64,000 nucleotides of DNA from Propionibacteriaceae bacterium (GTDB lineage: Bacteria; Actinomycetota; Actinomycetes; Propionibacteriales; Propionibacteriaceae), in NCBI GenBank assembly GCA_027492545.1, contig JAPUEL010000042.1, forward strand, positions 24,286 through 88,285, written 5' to 3'. A program made the position numbers and the translations under genes. Below the pieces are notes generated by a model. It saw only the letters and a list, made by a program, of their open reading frames with translations. It searched no databases and had not been told where the DNA came from. Shown here in pieces: positions 18,338-28,575 of the stretch (within the stretch, counting starts at the first letter, position 1; every line of letters starts with the position of its first letter).

Positions 18338-20611
18338 TCAGCCCGCGACGCGGAACACGTCGTAGACGCCGGGGACCCGGCGCACCTGGTTGATCACATG
18401 CTGCAGGTGCGTCGGGTCCGCTGATTCGAACGTCATCTTGCCGCTGAACTGCCGCTGCTTGTTGGTGGTGATGTTGACCGCGAGGATGTCGACGTGCTGC
18501 TCCGAGAGCGCCGACGACACGTCCGAGAGCAGGCGCGCCCTGTCGATCCCCTCGATCTGGATGGTCACGAGGAAGGTGGATCCCTGCTCGCGGCCGGACC
18601 AGGCCACGTCGATGATGCGCTCCGGCTCCCGCATCAGCGCCGGCACGTTGGAGCAGTCCGCTCGGTGCACGGAGACGCCCTCGCTGCGGGTGACGAACCC
18701 GACGATCTCGTCGCCCGGCAACGGGTAGCAGCACTTGGCGAACTTCGCCACCACCGAGGCGTCACCGTCGACGAGGATGTGGGCACCGTCGCGGACCGGC
18801 CGACGGCGCTGCTTGACCACGACGTCCTCGGTGACCGTGTCGACGGCCTCCTCCTCGCCGCCGTGCAGCGCGATCAGCTTCTCCACCACGCCCTGCGGGC
18901 CGAGGTGCGCCTCCCCGATCGCGGCGTACAGCGCGGGTACGTCCTTGAAGCCGAGCTCGTTGGCCACCGCTGTGAGGTTCTCCAGCGTCAGCAGGCGCTG
19001 CATCGGGATCCCGGTGCGACGCAGGTCCTTGGCGAGCGCCTCCTTGCCCTGCTCGATGGCCTCGTCGCGGCGTTCGCGCGAGAAGTGCGCCTTGATCTTC
19101 TGCCGGGCACGGCTGGAGACGACGAACCCGAGCCAGTCCCGGCTGGGGCCGGCGCCTTCGGCCTTGGAGGTCAGCACCTCAACCTTGTCGCCCTGGGCGA
19201 GCCGCGTGCTGAGCGCCACCAGGCGCCCGTTGACCCGGGCGCCGATGCAGCGGTATCCCACCTCGGTGTGCACCGCGAACGCGAAGTCCACCGGCGTGGC
19301 GCCGACGGGAAGGGCGATCACCTCACCCTTGGGGGTGAACACGTAGATCTCGTCGGAGTTGATCTCGAACATCACCGAGTCGAGGAACTCGCTCGGGTCC
19401 TCGGTCTCCTTCGACATCACGCCCAGCTGGTGCATGGCCCGCAGCCCGGCCTCCTCCGGCGTGACCCCCTCGCGGAGGTCCTCCTTGTACTTCCAGTGGG
19501 CGGCGACACCGTACTCCGCCCGACGGTGCATCTCGTGGGTGCGGATCTGCAGCTCGACAGGCTCGTTGTTGGCACCCAGCACCGTGGTGTGCAGCGACTG
19601 GTAGAGGTTGAACTTCGGGCCGGCGATGTAGTCCTTGAACCGCCCCGGAATGGGCTTCCAGGCGGCGTGCGCGACGCCGAGGACGGCGTAGCAGGTGGCG
19701 GTGTCCTGGACCAGGACGCGCAGCCCGATGAGGTCGTAGATCTCCTTGAAGTCCCGGCCGCGGACCATCATCTTCTGGTAGATCGAGTAGTAGTGCTTGG
19801 GCCGCCCGTACACCGTGGCGGTGATCTTGGCCTCGGTGAGCAGGTTCTGGAACTGGGCGATGAGTTCGCGCAGGTAGCGCTCGCGGTAGGGCGCCTGCTG
19901 CGCCACCATGTCCACGATCTCGGAGTAGACCTTCGGCTCGATGACCGAGAACGACAGGTCCTCCAGCTCCCACTTGATCGTGTTCATGCCCAACCGGTGG
20001 GCCAAGGGCGCGAAGATGTTGAGGGTCTCCGTCGCGATGCGGACCTGCTTGTCAGGCCGCAGGAATCCGATGGTGCGCATGTTGTGCAGCCGGTCGGCGA
20101 GTTTGATCACGAGCACGCGCACCTCCTCGGAGGTGGCCATGATCATCTTGCGGATGGTCTCGGCCTTGGCCGTCTCCCCGTAGGTGAGCTTGTCCAGCTT
20201 GGTGACCCCGTCCACCATCCTGGCCACTTCGTCGGAGAAGTCCAGGCGGAGTTGCTCCAGCGAGTAGGGGGTGTCCTCGACGGTGTCGTGCAGGAGGGCC
20301 GCCACCAGCACGGGCTCCGTCATGCCCAGCTCCGCGAGGATGGTGGCCACCGCGAGCGGGTGCGTGATGTACGGGTCCCCGGACTTGCGCTTCTGACCCT
20401 CGTGGCACTGGTCCGCGACGCGGTAGGCCCGCTCGATGACGTCCAGATCCGCCTTGGGGTGGTTGGACTTGACGATCCGGAACAGCGGATCCAGCACGGC
20501 CGACTTCGACCGGACGGCGCCCAGCCGCGCGAGGCGGTGGCGCATGCGCAGCCGTGGCTGCTCGGGGCCGGTCACCAGGCGGGAGGCGCCCGTCAGCGAG
20601 TCCTCTGACAT
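18338..20611 (-). CDS. rel: Bifunctional (p)ppGpp synthetase/hydrolase Rel
   Basis: Makes and degrades the stringent-response alarmone in response to uncharged tRNA on the ribosome. 757 aa with the full domain set: HD hydrolase (HD at 108-109, ED at 112-113, so probably active), synthetase domain with the RFKD signature at 334-337 found in bifunctional enzymes, TGS domain around 430-490, helical and zinc-finger-like region (KCCYPLPGDEIVG), and a C-terminal ACT domain. ATG has GGAGGTGG upstream. Neighbours apt and secDF are the usual ones. Confidence 0.97.
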   Translation of the reverse strand: MSEDSLTGASRLVTGPEQPRLRMRHRLARLGAVRSKSAVLDPLFRIVKSNHPKADLDVIERAYRVADQCHEGQKRKSGDPYITHPLAVATILAELGMTEPVLVAALLHDTVEDTPYSLEQLRLDFSDEVARMVDGVTKLDKLTYGETAKAETIRKMIMATSEEVRVLVIKLADRLHNMRTIGFLRPDKQVRIATETLNIFAPLAHRLGMNTIKWELEDLSFSVIEPKVYSEIVDMVAQQAPYRERYLRELIAQFQNLLTEAKITATVYGRPKHYYSIYQKMMVRGRDFKEIYDLIGLRVLVQDTATCYAVLGVAHAAWKPIPGRFKDYIAGPKFNLYQSLHTTVLGANNEPVELQIRTHEMHRRAEYGVAAHWKYKEDLREGVTPEEAGLRAMHQLGVMSKETEDPSEFLDSVMFEINSDEIYVFTPKGEVIALPVGATPVDFAFAVHTEVGYRCIGARVNGRLVALSTRLAQGDKVEVLTSKAEGAGPSRDWLGFVVSSRARQKIKAHFSRERRDEAIEQGKEALAKDLRRTGIPMQRLLTLENLTAVANELGFKDVPALYAAIGEAHLGPQGVVEKLIALHGGEEEAVDTVTEDVVVKQRRRPVRDGAHILVDGDASVVAKFAKCCYPLPGDEIVGFVTRSEGVSVHRADCSNVPALMREPERIIDVAWSGREQGSTFLVTIQIEGIDRARLLSDVSSALSEQHVDILAVNITTNKQRQFSGKMTFESADPTHLQHVINQVRRVPGVYDVFRVAG

Positions 20612-20644
20612 GGGGCCACCTCCGTTCGCGCCGCTGTTCGCTCA

Positions 20645-20672
20645 ATCGTAGCGGCCCGGGTGAGCCCGTCAG
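20645..20672 (-). promoter_or_regulatory. rel: Candidate rel promoter
   Basis: On the minus strand CTGACG (20667-20672) and TACGAT (20645-20650) with a 16-nt spacer. The -35 overlaps the stop of the channel gene. Leader would be about 28 nt with a good ribosome site. Confidence 0.45.
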
Positions 20673-21754
20673 TCCTCGTAGTGGCGGGCGAGAATCGCGT
20701 GGGCATCCTTGGCGGGCGGCTGGGCGCGGCGCACCACGATGAGCTCGTCGCCGATCTCGATCTTGGTGGCCGTCTGGTCGTAGAAGCGGCGCAGCGTCCC
20801 GTTGCGGATGATGCCGATGACCCGCTCCCCCTGCACCGCCGACGGCGGCTGCCCGGCCTCGCCGGCCTCGGCGAGTCTCTGATGCACCTCCAGCCCCTCG
20901 GCGCCGGTGAGCATGTCCTGCATGATGGTGCCCAGCTCCGGGCCGATGGCGGACAGGCCGAGGAGCCGGCCCACCGTCTCCGAGCTGGTCACCACCGACG
21001 AGGCGCCGGACTGGCGCACCAGCGGCACGTTCTCGTGCTCCCGGACCGCGACCACGACGCCCGCTGTGGGGTTCAGCTGTCGGACCGTGAGGGTGGCGAG
21101 GATCGCGGTGTCGTCGCGGTCGAGGGAGATGATGACCTGTTTGGCCTTACTGATCTCCGCCCTACGGAGCAGCTCGCGGCGGGTGGCATCTCCCTGGAAC
21201 GCGGCCAGGCCGTCGAAGTTCGCGTCCGCGACCGCGCTGGCGTGGGCGTCGATGACGAGGATCTTCTCCAAGGGCTGGCCCTGGCGGCGGAGCGTGTTGA
21301 CCGCGCTGCGGCCCTTCGTGCCGTACCCGATGACGACGACGTGGTTGCGCATCTTCCTCCTCCAGAACGTGTCCTTGATGCTCCGGCTCCCCTCCTTGGT
21401 CAACACCTCGACGGTGGTGCCGACGAGGAGGACCAGGAACGCGATGCGCAGCGGGGTGACGACGAGGACATTGATGAGTCGCGCATGGGGGGCCAACGGG
21501 GTGATGTCACCGTAGCCGGTGGTGGTGACGGTCACCGTCGAGTAGTACAGCGCGTCGAGCAGGGACACTCCGTCGCCCCCGGTGTTGTCGATGTAGCTCT
21601 CGCGGTCCAGCCACACGATCAGAGTGCTGACCAGGAGCAGTCCCAACGCCATGAGCGCCCGTCGGCCGAGCTCCTTGAACGGCGTGGAGTTGACCCGCGG
21701 CAGGCTGACCAGCGACAGCACCCCACCGCGTCCCCCGGGCTCCAACTTGGCCAT
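20669..21754 (-). CDS. Two-helix potassium channel with RCK (TrkA-N) domain
   Basis: 361 aa. Two membrane helices flank a pore loop that carries the K+ selectivity filter TTTGYGD. A Rossmann RCK domain follows (VVVIGYGTKG), then a TrkA-C-like domain at the C-terminus (residues about 270-350). Organisation is like MthK/Kch channels gated by ligand or nucleotide. Begins 4 nt after apt, so it is probably co-transcribed with it. Confidence 0.93.
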   Translation of the reverse strand: MAKLEPGGRGGVLSLVSLPRVNSTPFKELGRRALMALGLLLVSTLIVWLDRESYIDNTGGDGVSLLDALYYSTVTVTTTGYGDITPLAPHARLINVLVVTPLRIAFLVLLVGTTVEVLTKEGSRSIKDTFWRRKMRNHVVVIGYGTKGRSAVNTLRRQGQPLEKILVIDAHASAVADANFDGLAAFQGDATRRELLRRAEISKAKQVIISLDRDDTAILATLTVRQLNPTAGVVVAVREHENVPLVRQSGASSVVTSSETVGRLLGLSAIGPELGTIMQDMLTGAEGLEVHQRLAEAGEAGQPPSAVQGERVIGIIRNGTLRRFYDQTATKIEIGDELIVVRRAQPPAKDAHAILARHYED

Positions 21755-21758
21755 GGGC

Positions 21759-22307
21759 TCAGACTGTCAGCACTGCGGTGAGGTTGTCGATGCCCATCGT
21801 GGCGAGGCGCTCGCGGCCACCCAGGAAACCGAGCTCGATGAGGACGCTGACGTGCACCAGATCGGCACCCATCTGCTTGAGCAGCGCCGCCGTCGCGCCG
21901 ACGGTGCCGCCGGTGGCCAGCACGTCGTCGACCACGAGCACCCGCGCACCGCGACGGATGGCGTCGCGGTGCATGGTGAGCGTTTCGAAGCCGTACTCCA
22001 ACTCGAAGGACTCGCTGATGGTCTCGCCGGGAAGCTTGCCCGGCTTGCGCACCGGCACGAAGCCGGCGCCGAGGGCCAGCGCCACCGGGGCCGCGAAGAT
22101 GAAGCCACGTGCCTCCATGCCCACCACCACGTCGATGTCGCGCGGGGCGGTGGTGACCAGTTCGGTGATGGCCGCCTGGAACCCCTGCGGGGAGGCGAGG
22201 AGTGGCGTGATGTCCTTGAACACGACGCCGGGGCGGGGGAAGTCCGGCACGTCGGCCACCAGGCCCTCGACCAGGCCCCGGCGGCGCGCCGACTCGTTGA
22301 TGCTCAC
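21759..22307 (-). CDS. apt: Adenine phosphoribosyltransferase
   Basis: Salvages adenine to AMP using PRPP. 182 aa. PRPP-binding motif VLVVDDVLATGGT at about residues 123-135, and the FPRPGVVFKDITPLL block near the N-terminus. GTG start (22305-22307) overlaps the secF stop, with GGAAGGG upstream. The secDF-apt-rel order is conserved in actinobacteria. Confidence 0.96.
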   Translation of the reverse strand: MSINESARRRGLVEGLVADVPDFPRPGVVFKDITPLLASPQGFQAAITELVTTAPRDIDVVVGMEARGFIFAAPVALALGAGFVPVRKPGKLPGETISESFELEYGFETLTMHRDAIRRGARVLVVDDVLATGGTVGATAALLKQMGADLVHVSVLIELGFLGGRERLATMGIDNLTAVLTV

Positions 22308-23425
22308 GACTTGCCCTTCCTCTCGGCGCGCGAGCCACCGGTGCGCCTCTGCTGGCGGACCCCGGGGGTGGCGACGGTGACGGCCCCGGCGGCGGCGAGC
22401 GGCTCGGCCGCCGCATCCAGAGGCGCCTGGCGGGAGCGCTGCGCGGCGCGGGCCTTGCGGCGAGCCAGCTGCGCGCGATGCTCCACCATGGCCGGCTCGC
22501 GCTCGCGCAGCAACGCCAGGACGGGGGCGGCGATGAACAGCGAGGAGTAGGCCCCGGCGATCATGCCGATTAGCAGCGCCAGCCCGAGGTCCGCCAACGG
22601 CCCGCTCTGCAGCGTGGCACCGGCGATGAACAGCGCCAGGACCGGCAGGACGCCGATCACGGTGGTGTTCAGCGAGCGCACCAGGACCTGGTTGACGGCC
22701 AGGTTGGCCTGCTCGGAGTAGGTGTGGCTGGAGTGCTCGATGCCCTTGACGTTCTCCCGGATCTTGTCGAAGACCACGACCGTGTCGTAGAGGGAGTAGG
22801 CGAGGATGGTCAGCACGCCGATCACCGTCGAGGGGGTGACCGTGAATCCCACCGCGGCGTAGACGCCGACGGTGACCAGCAGGTCGTGGAAGACGGCCAC
22901 GACCGCCGCGACGGACATCTTCCAGTCCCGGAAGTAGACGGCGATGAGCGCCATCACGAGCACGATGAACACCACCAGAGCGATGGTGCCCTGGCGTGTG
23001 ATCTGCTCGCCCCAGGAGCCGCTGATGGAGTTGTAGGTGACGTTGTCCACCGTCGTGCCCGCGATTGCTGCTACGTCCGCGCGAACCTGGTTCGTCTCGT
23101 CGGGGGTGAGCGCCCGGGTCTGCACCCGGATGGCGTCGTCCCCGAGCGCGAACACCTGGGCGTCGAGGTCCTCGACGGGGATCTCCGCCACCTGCCCGCG
23201 CACCTCGTCGACGGTGCCCTGCGCGATGCTCATCGGCGCCTGGAAATCCGTGCCGCCGCTGAACTCGATGCCGAGGGTGAGTCCGCGCCACACCAGGAGG
23301 AGGAGCGACACCCCGATCACGACCGCCGAGACGATGAACCACAGGCGGCGGTTCTTCATGAAGTCGTAGCTGGTCTGCCCTGTGTACAGACGCTCGGCGA
23401 TCCCGAGCTTCCTGGCCGACATCAT
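22304..23425 (-). CDS. secF: Protein translocase subunit SecF
   Basis: Uses the proton gradient with SecD to pull exported proteins through SecYEG. About 373 aa: N-terminal helix, the LGIEFSGGTDF motif at the start of the periplasmic domain, then five helices including the YSLYDTVVVFDKIREN motif. The Arg/Ala-rich cytoplasmic tail is longer than in E. coli. Two consecutive ATG codons; the first (23423-23425) overlaps the secD stop, while the second has better spacing from GGAGG. Confidence 0.96.
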   Translation of the reverse strand: MMSARKLGIAERLYTGQTSYDFMKNRRLWFIVSAVVIGVSLLLLVWRGLTLGIEFSGGTDFQAPMSIAQGTVDEVRGQVAEIPVEDLDAQVFALGDDAIRVQTRALTPDETNQVRADVAAIAGTTVDNVTYNSISGSWGEQITRQGTIALVVFIVLVMALIAVYFRDWKMSVAAVVAVFHDLLVTVGVYAAVGFTVTPSTVIGVLTILAYSLYDTVVVFDKIRENVKGIEHSSHTYSEQANLAVNQVLVRSLNTTVIGVLPVLALFIAGATLQSGPLADLGLALLIGMIAGAYSSLFIAAPVLALLREREPAMVEHRAQLARRKARAAQRSRQAPLDAAAEPLAAAGAVTVATPGVRQQRRTGGSRAERKGKS

Positions 23426-25041
23426 GCCTCCTGCGGGGTTGTCGAGGCGGCGACCGCCGTGCGGCGGGGCCGTCGTCCGAGCAGCGACTCGCGGGTGACG
23501 CCCATGTGGTGGGCGTCGAGGCCGGACCACTTGTGCCCCTCACCGAAGAACTTGGTGCGCGCCAGCAGCTCGACCAGCGGCTTGGTGAAGAAGAACACCA
23601 CGGCCAGGTCGATCAGCGTGGTGAGGCCGAGCGTGAACGCGAAGCCCTTCACAGCGCCGACGGCCAGCACGAACAGCACCACGGCGGACAGCAGCGAGAC
23701 CGCGTCGGAGATGACGATGGTGCCCCGCGCCTTGACCCAGCCCGCGGACAGGGCGGACTTGAGGCTGCGGCCCTCGCGGATCTCGTCGCGGATGCGCTCG
23801 AAGTAGATGATGAACGAGTCCGCCGTGACGGCGATGCCGACGATGGCGCCCGCGATGCCGGGAAGGTTGAGGGCGAACCCCACCACCGAGCCGAGCAGCA
23901 CCATCATCGCGTAGGTGGTGGCGGCCGCGACGGCCAGGGACAGCACCACGACGATGCCCATGCCCCGGTAGTACAGGAAGCTGTACAGCATCACCACGAG
24001 CAGGCCGACGATGCCGGCGATCATGCCGACCCGCAGCTGTTCCCCGCCGAGGGTGGCCGAGACCGTCTCCACCTGCGAGGGCTCGAAGGACAACGGAAGG
24101 GACCCGAACTTCAGCACGTTGGCCAGGCCGGCCGCGGATTCGGCCGTGAAGCCACCCCGGATGATGGCCTCGCCGTTGGTGATCTTCGCCTGGGCGGTGG
24201 CCACGGACTCGGCCTTGCCGTCGAGGACGATGGCGAACATGTTGCGGGGCTCGACGGCTCCGACCAGCGCTCCGGTGAGCTCGGACATGTTGGTGGTGCC
24301 GGTGCCGTTGAAGCTGAGCGTCACCGCGTACTCGAGCTCGCCCTGGGGGATGCCGAACGAAGCGGTGGTGAGGTCCTGGCCGCGCACCGCGACCGGGCCG
24401 AGCAGCAGCTTCTGCAGGCCCTCCGCATCACAGACCACCTGGGCCGTGAGCGGGTTGTCGGTGACCTCGTCGCCGCAGGTGAAGTCCAGGAATGCCTGGT
24501 ACTCCTCCTCGGTGGGCTCGTACGCGAGGACCTCGGCGATGGGCAACTGGTCCCCGGCCTCACCCTGCTCGCCCGGCTCGGGCGAGGGCGTGGGGCTGGG
24601 CGGCGCGGTCGGCAGCCCGGGGATGGGGGTCTCCGACGGCTCCGGGCTGGCGGAGGGGTCCGGCCCGGTGCCGGCAGTCACCTGCAGCACGGGACGGAAC
24701 GACAGCTGGGCGGTCGCCCCGACCAGCTCCACCAGGTCGTCGCGCTCCACGTTCGGGGCGGAGACCACGATGTGGCGCTCACCCTGGACGACGACCGACG
24801 CCTCACCGACGCCGAGGCCGTCGACGCGCTGCTGGATGATGTCGCGGGCGAGCTCGAGCGACTCCAACGGCACGGACTCGTTCGTGGCGGTCAGGGTGAT
24901 GGTCTGGCCGCCCTGCAGGTCGAGGCCGAGCTTCGGCGTCCACGTGTTCGTGGCGGCCATGATGGTGTACAGGCCCGCGACGATGAGCAGGAATACGGTG
25001 AGGACGACGCCCGGGCGCCCCCTCTTCGCTGTGGTGGCCAC
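23422..25041 (-). CDS. secD: Protein translocase subunit SecD
   Basis: 539 aa, partner of SecF. N-terminal helix (residues 10-30), LGLDLQGGQTITL motif, P1 ectodomain with a Pro/Ser/Glu-rich insertion (about 130-155) typical of actinobacterial SecD, and six helices with the AVTADSFIIYFERIRDE motif. Starts 2 nt after yajC. Its C-terminus is basic. Confidence 0.96.
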   Translation of the reverse strand: MATTAKRGRPGVVLTVFLLIVAGLYTIMAATNTWTPKLGLDLQGGQTITLTATNESVPLESLELARDIIQQRVDGLGVGEASVVVQGERHIVVSAPNVERDDLVELVGATAQLSFRPVLQVTAGTGPDPSASPEPSETPIPGLPTAPPSPTPSPEPGEQGEAGDQLPIAEVLAYEPTEEEYQAFLDFTCGDEVTDNPLTAQVVCDAEGLQKLLLGPVAVRGQDLTTASFGIPQGELEYAVTLSFNGTGTTNMSELTGALVGAVEPRNMFAIVLDGKAESVATAQAKITNGEAIIRGGFTAESAAGLANVLKFGSLPLSFEPSQVETVSATLGGEQLRVGMIAGIVGLLVVMLYSFLYYRGMGIVVVLSLAVAAATTYAMMVLLGSVVGFALNLPGIAGAIVGIAVTADSFIIYFERIRDEIREGRSLKSALSAGWVKARGTIVISDAVSLLSAVVLFVLAVGAVKGFAFTLGLTTLIDLAVVFFFTKPLVELLARTKFFGEGHKWSGLDAHHMGVTRESLLGRRPRRTAVAASTTPQEA

Positions 25042-25043
25042 TG

Positions 25044-25487
25044 TTACTTGGTGTCCTCCGCACGCGGTTCCGCAGTGCGATCCTGGAAGAACGAGTCAGC
25101 GGCGGCGTCGGCCTCCGCCCGGGCGACGGCGCCCTCGGCGGTCTCGACGTACGCGGATTCGAGCTCGGGGGTGGCGTCCTCGGCGAGCTCGTCACCGGTG
25201 GACTCGTCGGTGAACTCGAACTCCTCGTCCTCGGCGCTGACCTTGCGGGCCACGTTGCCCTTGAGCACCGTCACCTCGACGCCGGGGGCCAGTTCGACGA
25301 TGATCTGCCGCTCGCCCACGTGGGCGACGGTGCCGAACATGCCGGAGGTGAGCAGGACACGCTCCCCCGCGCTCAGGCCGGACTGCATCTCCTGGTGCTG
25401 CTTGGCGCGCTTCTGCTGCGGGCGGATCATCAGGAAGTACATGACCGCGAACAACGCGATCATCATGAAAATCAGATCAAAAGGCAT
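25044..25487 (-). CDS. yajC: Preprotein translocase accessory subunit YajC
   Basis: 147 aa. One N-terminal helix, then the family block RPQQKRAKQHQEMQ and a small beta domain (VLLTSGMFGTVAHV). The last 60 residues are a long acidic tail, common in actinobacteria. First gene of yajC-secD-secF-apt. Confidence 0.95.
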   Translation of the reverse strand: MPFDLIFMMIALFAVMYFLMIRPQQKRAKQHQEMQSGLSAGERVLLTSGMFGTVAHVGERQIIVELAPGVEVTVLKGNVARKVSAEDEEFEFTDESTGDELAEDATPELESAYVETAEGAVARAEADAAADSFFQDRTAEPRAEDTK

Positions 25488-25521
25488 AGTTTCACTCCGA
25501 GAGACGGTGGGCCATCGCTCA

Positions 25522-25527
25522 GGATAG
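25522..25527 (-). promoter_or_regulatory. Candidate -10 box for yajC-secDF
   Basis: TATCCT on the minus strand, about 34 nt upstream of the yajC ATG, in a 96-nt gap. No convincing -35. Confidence 0.35.
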
Positions 25528-25583
25528 CGGAGGTGTGCCCTACGGGTCCTTCCGGCGCGGCGGCGCGGCGCAGATCGGGCGGG

Positions 25584-26366
25584 TCAGTCGGTGTGCTCGA
25601 GCATCTGATGGACGCCGTCGAGGATCTCGACCGGCCGGTAGGGGAACTGAAGGAGCGATGCGGCCGTCGAGATGCCCGTGAGCACCAGCACGGTGTGGAG
25701 CCCGGCCTCCATGCCGGCGACGATGTCGGTGTCCATCCGGTCACCGATCATGCCCGTCTCCTCGGAGTGGGCCCCGATCTTGTTCAGCGCCGAGCGGAAC
25801 ATCATGGGGTTCGGCTTGCCCACCACGTAGGGCTCCCGGCCGGTGGCCTTCGTGATGAGCGCGGCGACCGCCCCCGTCGCGGGCACCACCCCCGTCGGGG
25901 TGGGCCCAGTCGCGTCGGGGTTGGTGGCGATGAACCGGGCGCCCGCGTCGATGAGTCGGATGGCCGTGGTGATGGCCTCGAACGAGTAAGTGCGGGTGTC
26001 GCCGATGACCACGAAGTCCGGCGAACGGTCGGACAGGACCATCCCGGCGTCGTGCAGCGCCGTCGACAGCCCCGCCTCCCCCACCATGAAGCACGTGCCG
26101 CCGGGCTTCTGCTCGGCGAGGAACTTCGCCGTGGCCATCGCCGAGGTCCAGATCCGTTCCTCGGGCACGTTCAGGCCGGAGTCCTTGAGCCGGGCCGACA
26201 GGTCGCGGGGCGTGAACGTGGCGTTGTTGGTCAGGACCAGGAAGGGCGTGCCGGTGGCCACCCAGTGGTCGATGAGCTCCTGAGCGCCCGGCAGGGCGCG
26301 GTTGTCGTGCACCAGCACGCCGTCCATGTCGGTGAGCCAGGCCTTGATATCCGTACGCGTGCGCAT
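25584..26366 (-). CDS. HAD superfamily IIA phosphatase (NagD-like)
   Basis: 260 aa cytoplasmic hydrolase. DxDGV catalytic motif at residues 13-17 (nucleophile Asp13), TNNATF motif II, and GDRMDTDI motif IV. The C2-type cap between motifs II and III matches the NagD/pNPPase subgroup. Substrate unknown. Preceded by TAGCCT 7 nt before the ATG and no ribosome site, so it probably starts its own leaderless transcript. Confidence 0.9.
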   Translation of the reverse strand: MRTRTDIKAWLTDMDGVLVHDNRALPGAQELIDHWVATGTPFLVLTNNATFTPRDLSARLKDSGLNVPEERIWTSAMATAKFLAEQKPGGTCFMVGEAGLSTALHDAGMVLSDRSPDFVVIGDTRTYSFEAITTAIRLIDAGARFIATNPDATGPTPTGVVPATGAVAALITKATGREPYVVGKPNPMMFRSALNKIGAHSEETGMIGDRMDTDIVAGMEAGLHTVLVLTGISTAASLLQFPYRPVEILDGVHQMLEHTD

Positions 26367-26373
26367 GCTGCGT

Positions 26374-26379
26374 AGGCTA
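26374..26379 (-). promoter_or_regulatory. -10 box for the NagD-like gene
   Basis: TAGCCT on the minus strand, 7 nt before the ATG at 26366, with no ribosome site between them. Confidence 0.45.
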
Positions 26380-26409
26380 CCGGCCGCCGGGCCAGGCCCA
26401 GCAGCGCGC

Positions 26410-27435
26410 CTAGTCGAACAGCGCCGGGTTCGCGGAGGGGACCGTCATCCCCATGTGGGCGTACGCCGCCCGGGTCGCCACCCGCCCGCGGGGGGTGCGC
26501 ACCATGAAGCCCTGCCGGATGAGGAACGGCTCGGCCACCTCCGCCACCGTCTCGATCTCCTCGCCCACGCTGAGCGCCAGCGTCGACAATCCCACAGGCC
26601 CGCCGTCGAACAGCCGGCACATCGCGTCGAGCACGGCCCGGTCGAGGCGGTCCAGCCCCCGCTCGTCCACCTCGTACAGCTCGAGGGCCGCGCGTGCGAC
26701 GCGCCGGTCCACGTCCGGGTGACCCCTCACCTGGGAGAAGTCGCGGACGCGGCGCAGCAGCCGGTTGGCGATCCGCGGGGTGCCTCTGGAGCGGCTCGCG
26801 ATCTCGCCCCGCGCCGCCTCGTCGATCCGGACGCCGAGTTTCCCGGCCGAGCCGGCGACGATGCCCTCCAGGTCCGCCGAGGAGTAGAAATCCAGCTGCG
26901 CGGTGAATCCGAACCGGTCCCGCAGCGGCCCAGGTAGGAGGCCGGCGCGGGTGGTGGCGCCGACCAGGGTGAACGGCGGCAGCTCGATCGGGATGGCGGT
27001 GGCGCCCGGCCCCTTGCCGACGATGACGTCCACCCGGAAGTCCTCCATGGCGAGGTACAGCATCTCCTCGGCGGGGCGGGACAGGCGGTGGATCTCGTCG
27101 AGGAACAGCACTTCGCCCTCCGCGAGCCCGGAGAGGATCGCGGCGAGGTCGCCCGCGTGCTGGATCGCCGGGCCGGAGGAGATGCGCAGGCCGGTGCCCA
27201 GCTCTGCGGCAATGATCATGGCCAGCGTGGTCTTGCCCAGCCCGGGCGGCCCCGAGAGCAGCACGTGGTCCGGGGCCGTGCCCCGGTGCCGGGCCGCGTC
27301 CAGCACCAGGCCCAGCTGCTCGCGGACCCTCGGCTGCCCCTCGAACTCGGCCAGCCGCTTGGGCCGCAGCGCCGCCTCGTAGTCTCGGTCCTCGACGTCC
27401 GCCGTCGGGTCCACCTCGGAGTGCTGGTCCACCAC
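26410..27435 (-). CDS. ruvB: Holliday junction helicase subunit RuvB
   Basis: AAA+ motor that drives branch migration with RuvA. 341 aa. Walker A GPPGLGKT, Walker B LFLDEIHR, sensor [10 protein letters not shown], sensor II and a C-terminal winged helix ([15 protein letters not shown]). GTG start at 27433-27435 with AGGAGGTAG, three bases after ruvA. Confidence 0.97.
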   Translation of the reverse strand: MVDQHSEVDPTADVEDRDYEAALRPKRLAEFEGQPRVREQLGLVLDAARHRGTAPDHVLLSGPPGLGKTTLAMIIAAELGTGLRISSGPAIQHAGDLAAILSGLAEGEVLFLDEIHRLSRPAEEMLYLAMEDFRVDVIVGKGPGATAIPIELPPFTLVGATTRAGLLPGPLRDRFGFTAQLDFYSSADLEGIVAGSAGKLGVRIDEAARGEIASRSRGTPRIANRLLRRVRDFSQVRGHPDVDRRVARAALELYEVDERGLDRLDRAVLDAMCRLFDGGPVGLSTLALSVGEEIETVAEVAEPFLIRQGFMVRTPRGRVATRAAYAHMGMTVPSANPALFD

Positions 27436-27438
27436 CGG

Positions 27439-28047
27439 CTACCTCCTCGCCAGCGAGTTCAGGGCGGCGCGCAGGAGCTTGGCGATGCCGATGCCCGGGT
27501 CCGCCTCGACGAGGTGGGCCACGTTGTCGCACGCCGCGTCCGCGTCGCGCGCGGACCAGCCGAGCCCCTGCAGGCCGTCGCTGACCTGCGCGCGCCACGC
27601 GTCGCCGTCCACGGGGGCGGGTCCGCCGTCGGAGGGCGAGTCGGTGAGCGTCAGGACCTTGTCCTTGAGTTCGATCACCAGCTTCTGGGCCCCCTTGAGC
27701 CCGATGCCTGGCACCGAGCAAAGCCGCTTCAGGTCCTCGGCCAGCACCGCCCGGCGCAGCTCGCCAGGAGTGAGCACCGAGACGATCGCCAGCGCCAGCT
27801 TCGGCCCGACACCGCTGGCGGTCTGCGCGAGCTCGAACGCCTCGCGCTCCCCCTCGTCGCCGAACCCGAACAGGGTCATGGAGTCCTCACGGACCACGAG
27901 GGTGGTGTGCAGGGTGCAGCGTTCGCCCGGACGCAGCCCGGCGGCGGTCTGGGGCGTGGTGAGGACGCGGTAGCCGACGCCGCCGACGTCGAGCACGCCG
28001 GAGGTGGCCCCGGCGGTGACGACGGTGCCGGTCAGTTGCGCGATCAT
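27439..28047 (-). CDS. ruvA: Holliday junction helicase subunit RuvA
   Basis: 202 aa; binds the four-way junction. N-terminal OB domain begins [10 protein letters not shown], the tandem helix-hairpin-helix region contains [15 protein letters not shown], and the C-terminal domain III that contacts RuvB is present. ATG at 28045-28047 overlaps the ruvC stop. Confidence 0.96.
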   Translation of the reverse strand: MIAQLTGTVVTAGATSGVLDVGGVGYRVLTTPQTAAGLRPGERCTLHTTLVVREDSMTLFGFGDEGEREAFELAQTASGVGPKLALAIVSVLTPGELRRAVLAEDLKRLCSVPGIGLKGAQKLVIELKDKVLTLTDSPSDGGPAPVDGDAWRAQVSDGLQGLGWSARDADAACDNVAHLVEADPGIGIAKLLRAALNSLARR

Positions 28048-28565
28048 CGGTTCCCCTTGGCGGCCGCGACGGCCGCGGCGTAGCGGTTGGTGGCGCCACC
28101 ACGCCACGCGTGGCACACCGCGATGGCGAGGGCGTCCGCGGCATCCGCCGGGCGGGGCGGAGCGTCGAGCCTCAGGATGCGGGTGACCATGAGCGAGACC
28201 TGGGCCTTGTCCGCGCTGCCGGACCCCGTCACGGCGGCCTTGACCTCCGACGGCGTGTGGAACGTCACGGGAAGTCCTCGCCGGGCGCCGGTCAACGCCG
28301 CGACACCGGCAGCCTGCGCCGTGTCCATCACCGAGCTCAAGTTGTGTTGCGAGAAGACCTGCTCGATCGCGACGGCATCCGGCCGGTGCTCGTCGAACCA
28401 GTCCGTGAGCCCGGCCTCGAGCGCGAGCAACCGCCTCGCCACGTCGAGGCCGACGGGTGTGCGCACCACCCCGACGGCCACCAGGACCGGCGGCCGGCCG
28501 ACGGTGCCGTCGACGATCCCCACACCGCAGCGGGTGAGTCCGGGGTCGATACCGATGATGCGCAT
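28044..28565 (-). CDS. ruvC: Holliday junction resolvase RuvC
   Basis: 173 aa. RNase H-like nuclease with all four acidic residues: Asp7 (IGIDPG), Glu68 (AIEQVF), Asp141 and Asp144 (DAADALAIA). Starts 10 nt after yebC and overlaps ruvA, so yebC-ruvC-ruvA-ruvB form one unit. Confidence 0.97.
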   Translation of the reverse strand: MRIIGIDPGLTRCGVGIVDGTVGRPPVLVAVGVVRTPVGLDVARRLLALEAGLTDWFDEHRPDAVAIEQVFSQHNLSSVMDTAQAAGVAALTGARRGLPVTFHTPSEVKAAVTGSGSADKAQVSLMVTRILRLDAPPRPADAADALAIAVCHAWRGGATNRYAAAVAAAKGNR

Positions 28566-28575
28566 GCCCGGAGGA

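Noticed and set aside
18494..20608. 704-codon open frame opposite rel
   Set aside because: Same GC-driven shadow; rel motifs are complete on the minus strand.
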